Assembly (NCBI RefSeq): GCF_017654605.1
Contig: NZ_CP072113.1
Location: forward strand, 1,860,001-1,924,000
Reading direction: 5' to 3'
DNA length: 64,000 bases
From: Yimella sp. cx-51
Lineage (GTDB): Bacteria > Actinomycetota > Actinomycetes > Actinomycetales > Dermatophilaceae
Shown one piece after another: positions 36,795-42,639 of this stretch; positions within the stretch are counted from its first letter, which is position 1; every line of letters begins with the position of its first letter. Under the pieces are notes generated by a model. That model worked only from the letters and a program-made list of their open reading frames with translations. It was not told the DNA's origin and ran no database searches. Made by a program: the position numbers and the translations under genes.

Positions 36795-37265
36795 TCACCG
36801 CGTCCGCAGGATCATCGTTCGTGCGATGCGGTCGTGGAAGCCTCGGTTGTCCTTGTCCCAGATCACCGCGGGCAGCACGAGCGCAAGCAGCAGGGTGCGG
36901 ATGACGATCTGGACGATGCTGGCCCGCTGACCGTCGACCGATAGCACGCGTAGGCCCATGAGTCGGTGTCCCATCGTGTAACCGAGGGTGCCGACGAGCA
37001 GGATGTTCTCGACGATGAACACCAGCAGTGGTTTGAAGCTGCCTGCGCCGGGCTCGCCCCAGCTGTACCGCAGCAGCCCGGCGGCGATGATCGAGCAGAG
37101 CGCCCAGTCGACGATGAGTGCAACGGCGCGCGGACCGGTCGTCGCGATGGAACCCGGGCCGTCCTTCGGCAGGCCGAGGTCCTTACCGGGGTAGTCGCCC
37201 GGGGCATGCTCACGCAGCGCGCCGGGGCCCTCGAGCCAGCTTCCTACGTCACGACGATCAACCAC
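36795..37265 (-). CDS. RDD-family membrane protein
   Basis: The 156-residue protein has an N-terminal polar stretch, then the RDD domain with three membrane segments; GPRAVALIVDWALCSIIAA, TLGYTMGHRLMGLRVLS and the terminal WDKDNRGFHDRIARTMIL are the family blocks. Some RDD proteins act in ion transport; the role here is unknown. GTG 37265 is set by TACCCT plus 6 nt. M. tuberculosis Rv2219A is its positional counterpart. Confidence 0.88.
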   Translation of the reverse strand: MVDRRDVGSWLEGPGALREHAPGDYPGKDLGLPKDGPGSIATTGPRAVALIVDWALCSIIAAGLLRYSWGEPGAGSFKPLLVFIVENILLVGTLGYTMGHRLMGLRVLSVDGQRASIVQIVIRTLLLALVLPAVIWDKDNRGFHDRIARTMILRTR

Positions 37266-37271
37266 CCCTTG

Positions 37272-37277
37272 AGGGTA
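37272..37277 (-). promoter_or_regulatory. -10 element TACCCT, leaderless start of the RDD gene
   Basis: TACCCT is followed by CAAGGG and the GTG at 37265. Confidence 0.65.
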
Positions 37278-37323
37278 TGCGAGGCGAGGGCCGTCCACGC
37301 AGGCGTGTCTCCTGCTCCGACAC

Positions 37324-37361
37324 GTAACACCCACGAAACAAACTGCTCACGGTCGGGAAAC
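37324..37361 (+). promoter_or_regulatory. GlnR-type operator upstream of glnA (two boxes)
   Basis: GTAAC-N6-GAAAC (37324-37339) is followed after 6 nt by CTCAC-N6-GAAAC (37346-37361). This reproduces the known actinobacterial GlnR arrangement of alternating AC and GAAAC half-sites spaced 11 bp apart. The operator ends 10 bp before the glnA -10 hexamer, as expected for a nitrogen-controlled promoter. Confidence 0.75.
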
Positions 37362-37371
37362 GCGACACCGC

Positions 37372-37377
37372 TAAAGT
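37372..37377 (+). promoter_or_regulatory. -10 element TAAAGT of glnA
   Basis: Start near 37384 would give a leader of about 51 nt ending with GGAGG ahead of the ATG at 37435. The GlnR boxes overlap the -35 region. Confidence 0.6.
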
Positions 37378-37434
37378 CGGGTGCAGTCGGGTGGCACGGT
37401 ACGTGCCCCGACGCTCATCCACGATGGAGGTTCA

Positions 37435-38859
37435 ATGTTCAACAACGCCGATGAGGTCCTGAAGTTCATCAAGGACGAAGGCGTCGAGTTCGTCGATGTT
37501 CGATTCTGCGACCTGCCGGGCGTGATGCAGCACTTCAATGTGCCTGCCGCCACGTTCGACCACGACGCATTCGAGACCGGCCAGATGTTCGACGGCTCCT
37601 CGATCCGCGGGTTCCAGGCGATCCACGAGTCAGACATGAAGTTGATCCCCGACCCGCAGTCGGCCTACGTCGACCCGTTCCGTGAGCACAAGACGCTCAT
37701 CATGAACTTCTCCATCGTCGACCCGTTCACCGGTGAGGCCTACAGCCGCGACCCGCGCAACATCGCCGCGAAGGCGGAGGCTTACCTGAAGTCGACCGGC
37801 ATCGCCGACACCGCTTACTTCGGTGCCGAAGCGGAGTTCTACATCTTCGACGACGTCCGCTTCGCCACGAACGAGCACTCGGGCTACTACTTCATCGACT
37901 CCATCGAGGGTGCGTGGAACTCCGGTCGCGTCGAAGAGGGCGGCAACCTGGGTTACAAGCCGCGGGTCAAGGGTGGTTACTTCCCGGTGCCGCCGGTCGA
38001 CCACATGGCTGACCTGCGCGACGAAATGTGCCTGCGGATGGCCGAGGTCGGCCTCAACGTCGAGCGTGCGCACCACGAGGTCGGCACCGCCGGTCAGCAG
38101 GAGATCAACTACACCTTCTCCACGCTGCTCGGCTCGGGCGACGACGTGATGAAGTTCAAGTACATCATCAAGAACACCGCCTTCCAGGCCGGCAAGACGG
38201 CGACCTTCATGCCGAAGCCGCTGTTCGGCGACAACGGTTCGGGTATGCACACCCACCAGTCGTTGTGGAAGGACGGCGAGCCGCTGTTCTACGACGAGAA
38301 GGGTTACGGCGGTCTGTCCGACCTTGCCCGTTGGTACATCGGTGGCCTGTTGAAGCACGCGCCGTCGCTGCTGGCCTTCACCAACCCGACGGTCAACTCC
38401 TACCACCGCCTGGTGCCGGGCTACGAGGCTCCGGTCAACCTGGTCTACTCGGCGCGCAACCGTTCGGCGTGCGTCCGCATCCCGATCGCGGGCACCTCCC
38501 CCAAGGCCAAGCGCATCGAGTTCCGCATCCCCGACCCGTCGGCCAACCCCTACCTCTCGTTCGCCGCACAGCTCATGGCCGGTCTGGACGGCATCAAGAA
38601 CCGCATCGAGCCGCCGGAGCCGGTCGACAAGGACCTCTACGAGCTGCCGCCGGAGGAGCACGCGAACATCGAGCAGGTGCCCGGTTCGCTGCCCGAGGTG
38701 CTGGACGCCCTGGCGGCCGACCACGACTACCTCACCGAGGGCGGCGTGTTCACCGAGGACCTCATCGAGACCTGGATCGACTACAAGCGCCTCAACGAGG
38801 TCGACCCGATCCGTTTCCGTCCGCACCCCCACGAGTTCGAGATGTACTACGACCTGTGA
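37435..38859 (+). CDS. glnA: Glutamine synthetase, type I
   Basis: The main ammonium-assimilating enzyme. The 474-residue protein is GSI-beta: [63 protein letters not shown] and the adenylylation-site Tyr402 in [10 protein letters not shown] are all present, so GlnE control is expected. GGAGG stands before the ATG. The upstream GlnR-type operator indicates nitrogen control of transcription. M. tuberculosis Rv2220 closes the same conserved block. Confidence 0.98.
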   Translation: MFNNADEVLKFIKDEGVEFVDVRFCDLPGVMQHFNVPAATFDHDAFETGQMFDGSSIRGFQAIHESDMKLIPDPQSAYVDPFREHKTLIMNFSIVDPFTGEAYSRDPRNIAAKAEAYLKSTGIADTAYFGAEAEFYIFDDVRFATNEHSGYYFIDSIEGAWNSGRVEEGGNLGYKPRVKGGYFPVPPVDHMADLRDEMCLRMAEVGLNVERAHHEVGTAGQQEINYTFSTLLGSGDDVMKFKYIIKNTAFQAGKTATFMPKPLFGDNGSGMHTHQSLWKDGEPLFYDEKGYGGLSDLARWYIGGLLKHAPSLLAFTNPTVNSYHRLVPGYEAPVNLVYSARNRSACVRIPIAGTSPKAKRIEFRIPDPSANPYLSFAAQLMAGLDGIKNRIEPPEPVDKDLYELPPEEHANIEQVPGSLPEVLDALAADHDYLTEGGVFTEDLIETWIDYKRLNEVDPIRFRPHPHEFEMYYDL

Positions 38860-38866
38860 CCGAGTG

Positions 38867-38910
38867 AGCGGAGGTTGGCGGCGCTCGCGAAGCAGCCGCC
38901 AACCTCCGCT
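38867..38910 (+). terminator. Terminator hairpin 1 after glnA
   Basis: A perfect 16-bp inverted repeat (38867-38882, 38895-38910) starts 8 bp after the glnA stop. Confidence 0.75.
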
Positions 38911-38914
38911 CCGT

Positions 38915-38964
38915 CCGCCTGAGTGGGCCGTGTCGCTCGTGAGAGCGGCCGGCTGCTCAGGCGG
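38915..38964 (+). terminator. Terminator hairpin 2 after glnA
   Basis: A 9-bp outer repeat (38915-38923, 38956-38964) encloses a second GGCCG/CGGCC pairing and is followed by ATTCTTGTTT, making a tandem terminator with the previous hairpin. Confidence 0.6.
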
Positions 38965-39018
38965 ATTCTTGTTTCCGGATGGTGGACCGAGGTAGTGCGG
39001 GCCCGCTTCGCCAATCCA

Positions 39019-39024
39019 TAATTT
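39019..39024 (+). promoter_or_regulatory. -10 element TAATTT, leaderless start of the DUF4395 gene
   Basis: TAATTT is followed by GTTGTT and the ATG at 39031. Confidence 0.65.
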
Positions 39025-39030
39025 GTTGTT

Positions 39031-39516
39031 ATGCGTATCGGCTTCCCGCGTGAGGTGAACGAGAAGGCAGCTCGCACCGTCGCCTCAGGTGTCGTGGTGC
39101 TGGCGGTCATCACGCTGGTCACCCGGTGGTCATGGCTGCCCGTGCTGATGGCCGCCGGCTTCGCACTTCGGGCGCTGTCGGGTCCGCGATACAGTCCGCT
39201 CGGTCGCCTGGCGGCCCAGGTGGTCGCTCCTCGACTGGGCGCCGCTGTTCTGGTGCCGGGCGCGCCGAAACGATTTGCCCAGACCATCGGGTTCGTTTTC
39301 ACCGCGGCTGCTTCGATCGCCTGGCTCGGGCTTGGTTCGGCGTGCGTAGCTCTCAGCCTCATCGGCGTGCTACTGGTGTTCGCCTCGCTGGAGGCAGTGC
39401 TCGGATTCTGTGCCGGATGCTACGTGTTCAGCTGGCTGATGCACTGGGGACTGGTGCCCGCCGAGACCTGCCAGGCGTGTCACAACATCACTCTGCGAAC
39501 CCAACAGTCGATCTGA
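39031..39516 (+). CDS. DUF4395 membrane protein with paired CxxC motifs
   Basis: The 161-residue protein has four hydrophobic segments and the DUF4395 pattern (FALRALSGPRYSPLGRLA; LEAVLGFCAGCYVFSWLM). It carries C127/C130 and C147/C150-H151 (CQACH), which could bind a metal or haem-like group or act in thiol exchange; family members occur near rhodanese and thioredoxin-like genes, which are not seen here. Function unknown. Confidence 0.85.
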   Translation: MRIGFPREVNEKAARTVASGVVVLAVITLVTRWSWLPVLMAAGFALRALSGPRYSPLGRLAAQVVAPRLGAAVLVPGAPKRFAQTIGFVFTAAASIAWLGLGSACVALSLIGVLLVFASLEAVLGFCAGCYVFSWLMHWGLVPAETCQACHNITLRTQQSI

Positions 39517-39540
39517 TTCCGAATCTGGGAGTTTCTGCGC

Positions 39541-39546
39541 GATACT
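39541..39546 (+). promoter_or_regulatory. -10 element GATACT, leaderless start of the HIT gene
   Basis: GATACT is followed by CCCCGA and the ATG at 39553. Confidence 0.55.
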
Positions 39547-39552
39547 CCCCGA

Positions 39553-39963
39553 ATGGCTGCTTGTGTTTTCTGCGCGATCGTGCGGGACGAGGTCGACGCG
39601 CAGGTCGTGCACGAGACAGGGACGACGCTCGCCTTCCTCGACACCCGCCCGGTCTTCAAGGGACATGTGCTGGTGATTCCCCGCGAGCACATCAGCACGT
39701 TGCCTGACCTTCCAACGCATCTCCTCCCAGAGTTCTTCACCGAGGTGCAGCACATCGCGTCCACGATTCCGGCAGCGCTTGATGCTCAGGGTTCGTTCAC
39801 CGCGATGAACACCGTGGTTTCTCAGTCGGTTCCGCACCTGCACTGTCATGTGGTACCCCGCACCAAGGGCGACGGTTTGCGCGGGTTCTTCTGGCCACGC
39901 ACGAAATACGCCGACGGTGAAGCCGCCGAATACGCCGAGCGCCTGCGAGTTGCGCTCGCATGA
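39553..39963 (+). CDS. HIT-family (histidine triad) hydrolase
   Basis: The 136-residue protein has the HIT signature HLHCHVVPR (HxHxHxx) near residue 97 and a CxxC (CVFC) at the N-terminus as in many bacterial HINT proteins. Such enzymes hydrolyse AMP conjugates. The substrate is unknown. The last codons overlap the DUF4031 gene (ATGA). Confidence 0.92.
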   Translation: MAACVFCAIVRDEVDAQVVHETGTTLAFLDTRPVFKGHVLVIPREHISTLPDLPTHLLPEFFTEVQHIASTIPAALDAQGSFTAMNTVVSQSVPHLHCHVVPRTKGDGLRGFFWPRTKYADGEAAEYAERLRVALA

Positions 39964-40223
39964 CGATCCTGATCGACCCGCCGTTCTGGCCGGCCTACGA
40001 CCGCCTGTGGTCGCACTTGGTGAGCGACGCATCGTACGAGGAACTGCACGAATTCGCCCGCCGCACAGGGCTGCCCGAGCACCTGTTCGACGGCGATCAC
40101 TACGACGTCCCGCAGGAGCGGTATGAGGCGGTGGTCTCCGCGGGCGCACAGGAGGTGTCCGGCAGCGACCTCATCCGACGGTTGATCGGCAGTGGCCTGC
40201 GCATTCGGGCCAGCGACCGCTGA
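39960..40223 (+). CDS. DUF4031 domain small protein
   Basis: The 87-residue protein shows the DUF4031 pattern: ILIDPPFWPAYDRLWSHLVSD, SYEELHEFA, FDGDHYDVP and the ending GLRIR. Function unknown. It is cotranscribed with the HIT gene by 4-bp overlap. Confidence 0.88.
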   Translation: MTILIDPPFWPAYDRLWSHLVSDASYEELHEFARRTGLPEHLFDGDHYDVPQERYEAVVSAGAQEVSGSDLIRRLIGSGLRIRASDR

Positions 40224-40234
40224 GCTGCACCGAG

Positions 40235-40240
40235 TAGGGT
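40235..40240 (+). promoter_or_regulatory. -10 element TAGGGT ahead of the lipoprotein pseudogene
   Basis: TAGGGT would start transcription near 40247, ten bases before a GTG at 40257. It shows that the gene once had its own promoter. Confidence 0.45.
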
Positions 40241-40515
40241 TTGGCGACCCAGAAGGGTGCCCCATCTCGCATCGCTCCCCCGGCCTCGTCGCTGCCCTTC
40301 TCCTGACCGGATCGCTGACCGCCTGCTCCTCCGGCCGCGAGGGGTCCCCCGACGCCACGTCGAGCAGTCCGATCGTCGGTTCCATTTCCGGTGCAACGAC
40401 GACTTCAGCTGCACCGAGCTCCTCCAGTGCGACCAAGCGGGTGCTCTCGGCAGCCGAACTCACGAGGGCAACACTGGCGCTGGCTGATCTGCCGCCTGGT
40501 TATGTCGAGGAGACA

Positions 40516-40521
40516 CCTAGC
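40516..40521 (+). repeat. Target-site duplication CCTAGC (left copy)
   Basis: CCTAGC directly precedes the left end of the IS and is repeated at 41649-41654. Confidence 0.88.
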
Positions 40522-40555
40522 TGTACTGACCCGGGACGTTAGGTACGGGCTCGGC
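40522..40555 (+). repeat. IS left terminal inverted repeat
   Basis: 34 bp, 28 identical to the inverted right end; the first 12 bases are perfect. Confidence 0.88.
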
Positions 40556-40573
40556 TTGTCGGCGTGACATGAG

Positions 40574-40634
40574 GAAGACCTCCGAGTGAGGTGTGGAGCT
40601 GTCTAGGAACACACCCCTCACCACGGAGGTCTTC
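40574..40634 (+). promoter_or_regulatory. Hairpin enclosing the transposase ribosome-binding site
   Basis: GAAGACCTCCG (40574-40584) pairs perfectly with CGGAGGTCTTC (40624-40634), which ends at the ATG and contains GGAGGT. Six more pairs (40586-40591 with 40616-40621) and four more beyond a CC bulge extend the stem. In any transcript entering from outside the IS this would mask the ribosome-binding site. Confidence 0.7.
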
Positions 40635-41653
40635 ATGTCCCACGCTAACGCGCTGCTGACGCCGCGCGGTCGACTGTTGCTGGCTCGGTGCGTCGTTGAG
40701 GACGGATGGCCGCTACGGCGGGCAGCGGACCGGTTCAACGTGTCGGTCACGACCGCGAAGCGGTGGTCCGACCGGTACCGGGAGCAGGGGCCGGCCGGGA
40801 TGAGCGACCGGTCCAGTCGGCCGGTCTCGTGCCCGCACCGGACGGTACGGCGTCGGGAACGGCGGGTGGTCGGGATGCGGGTCGCGCGGCGCTGGGGACC
40901 GGCGAGGATCGCGTACCACCTGGGGATGAACCCGGCCACGGTGCAGCGGATCCTGACCCGGTACGGGTGCCTGCGACTGTCGTGGACCGATCCCGCAACG
41001 GGGGTCCCGGTGAGGGCTCGACGCCGTCAAGTCGTGCGGTACGAGCGGGACGCGCCGGGAGACCTGGTCCATGTCGATGTCAAGAAACTCGGCCGGATCC
41101 CGATGGTGGCGGGCACCGGATCCACGGCCGATCAATCGGCGGTCGTAACTCCAGTGCGCACCGCGAGGCCGACCGGCCACGCACCGTCCACGGGCGCCCC
41201 AACCTGGGGTACGCGTTCTTGCACCACGCGGTAGACGACCACTCCCGCTACGTCTACTCCGAGATCCTGGCCGACGAGAAGAAGGAGACCGCGACCCAGT
41301 TCATGTCCCGGGCACTGGCGCACTTCGCCTCGATCGGGATCATCACGACCCGGGTGATGACGGACAACGGGGCCTGCTACCGCTCGAACGTGTTCGGGAA
41401 ACTGTTGGCAGACAACGCCATCAAGCACAAACGGACCAAGCCGTACCGGCCACAGACCAACGGCAAGGTCGAACGGTTCAACCGCACCCTGCAAGAGGAA
41501 TGGGCCTACGCCCGCCCGTACGCCAGCGAGACCGAACGCGTCGCCGCGTTCCCGGCCTTCCTGCACACCTACAATCACGACCGCGGCCACACCGCCCTCA
41601 AAGGCGACTCACCCGCCGACCGCGTACCCAACCTGGCGGGTCAGTACACCTAG
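40635..41653 (+). pseudogene. IS481-family transposase, frameshifted
   Basis: The N-terminal half (MSHANALLTPRGRLLLA..., helix-turn-helix, first catalytic Asp in LVHVDVKKLGRIP) is in one frame. At 41100-41103 the sequence CCGATGG lacks one base compared with the family reading IPDGGG, and the rest continues in the -1 frame: DGGGHRIHGR, VDDHSRYVYSE, MTDNGACYRS (second Asp), NGKVERFNRTLQEEWAYA (Glu) and NHDRGHTALKG. The final stop TAG (41651-41653) lies outside the IS, in the duplicated target. No A-rich slippery site is present, so a mutation is more likely than programmed frameshifting. Confidence 0.88.
41615..41648 (-). repeat. IS right terminal inverted repeat
   Basis: Pairs with 40522-40555; the transposase frame runs right through it. 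Confidence 0.88.
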
Positions 41654-41654
41654 C
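41649..41654 (+). repeat. Target-site duplication CCTAGC (right copy)
   Basis: Second copy of the 6-bp target; its internal TAG ends the transposase frame. Confidence 0.88.
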
Positions 41655-42145
41655 GGTTCAAATCGCACCTTCTGCGGCTACAAGCCTCCCGTTCAGGAGA
41701 AGCAGAAGTCTGAGGCCTGGTTCATCAAGGGCGTCGGCAGCAGCCAGATGGCACTGACATCGACCCTGCGGCAGTTCGCCAACTCATCCGAGGCGAAGAA
41801 GTCGTTCGATGCCTTGGCGAACACGTTGAAGACCTGCAAGCAGGAGACCTACCAGGGCGAGACTTTCACCTACCGCCTGATGTCAGCGCCGAAGCTCGGT
41901 AACGCCCCGCTGGGCGTCCAGATCAGCTCCGGCGGAACGACTGCTGAGCAGAACTTCATCCTGAACGGACCGGTGCTGATCTCGGTGGGCGGCGTCGCCC
42001 TCACCTCCCAATCCCGACATCCAGCCGATGATCAAGGCGCAGGTGCAGAAGCTGGACACCGCGCAGACCCAGCCGTAGTCGATCAGATCAGCTGTCGCGT
42101 CCAACGCCCGGACTGCCGCGGTTACCGGCAGGTACGCCCGAGCCT

Positions 42146-42151
42146 TAGGCT
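42146..42151 (+). promoter_or_regulatory. -10 element TAGGCT of the SRPBCC gene
   Basis: Start near 42158 gives a leader of about 22 nt containing GAGGAG ahead of the ATG at 42180. Confidence 0.55.
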
Positions 42152-42179
42152 GTCACCAGCCCACGCCTTGAGGAGAACC

Positions 42180-42638
42180 ATGTCTGCGAACCTGTCCACC
42201 TCCGTCGACATTGCCGCCACCCCGGAGAAGGTCTGGGCAATCGTGTCCGACCTGAAGCGGATGGGCGAATGGAGCCCGAGCACCGTGAAGGTGATCGTGC
42301 GCGGCGGTGAGGTGAAGAAGGGCGCAACGATGGTCAACGTCAACCGTCAGGGCTTGAAGGTGTGGCCGACCCAGTCGAAGGTCACCGAGTTCGAACCACA
42401 GCGCAAGCTCGTCTTCAAGATCCGCGAGAACAAGAGCCGCTGGATCTACGAACTCCAGCCCACCTCGGACGGCGGCACGCGCCTCACCGAGACCCGTGAC
42501 GTCTCAGGTGGGACGACCAAGCTGTCGTCCACGCTGATCGACAAGTTCCTGGGCGGCAAGGACCGCTTCGAGGCCGACCTCATGACCGGCATGAAGCAGA
42601 CCCTGGCCCGCATCAAGGCCGAGGCCGAGAAGGCCTGA
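42180..42638 (+). CDS. SRPBCC (START-like) family protein
   Basis: The 152-residue protein has the SRPBCC ligand-binding fold start (VDIAATPEKVWAIVSDLKRMGEWSPSTVKV) and the LVFKIRENKSRWIYEL...GGTRLTETRDV core. Such proteins bind hydrophobic ligands or act as cyclases/dehydratases; no catalytic role can be assigned. GAGGAG before the ATG. Its stop is one base from the stop of the convergent oligopeptidase gene. Confidence 0.85.
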   Translation: MSANLSTSVDIAATPEKVWAIVSDLKRMGEWSPSTVKVIVRGGEVKKGATMVNVNRQGLKVWPTQSKVTEFEPQRKLVFKIRENKSRWIYELQPTSDGGTRLTETRDVSGGTTKLSSTLIDKFLGGKDRFEADLMTGMKQTLARIKAEAEKA

Positions 42639-42639
42639 C

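Larger units (their letters stand above)
40522..41648 (+). mobile_element. IS481-family insertion sequence, 1127 bp
   Basis: The element starts TGTACTGACCCG and ends with its complement CGGGTCAGTACA. The 34-bp ends (40522-40555 and 41615-41648) match at 28 of 34 positions. A 6-bp direct repeat CCTAGC flanks it. The single transposase gene, terminal TGT and size are those of the IS481 family. The transposase is frameshifted, so this copy is probably not autonomous. Confidence 0.92.
40257..42078 (+). pseudogene. Lipoprotein gene broken by an IS insertion and two frameshifts
   Basis: Joining 40257-40521 with 41655-42078 (leaving out the IS and one target copy) restores one protein of about 230 residues. 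It has a lipobox (LLLTGSLTAC), a Ser/Thr-rich tether, LADLPPGYVEE, paired Cys, PKLGNAPLGVQ, LISVGGVAL and a C-terminus NPDIQPMIKAQVQKL. This resembles the extracytoplasmic PknH-type sensor-domain lipoproteins of actinobacteria. Two further lesions: the signal peptide reads in frame from GTG 40257 only if one C of the CCCC at 40260-40263 is removed, and the last 22 codons only if one C of CCC at 42007-42009 is removed. The gene is therefore dead. Confidence 0.82.

Noticed and set aside
41100-41110. Programmed -1 frameshifting in the transposase
   Set aside because: There is no slippery heptamer such as A6G, and IS481-family transposases usually come from a single frame; a deletion is simpler.
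41748-42180. A longer SRPBCC protein starting in the lipoprotein remnant
   Set aside because: The frame joins only because of the frameshift near 42007; the SRPBCC gene has its own promoter, ribosome-binding site and family start at 42180.
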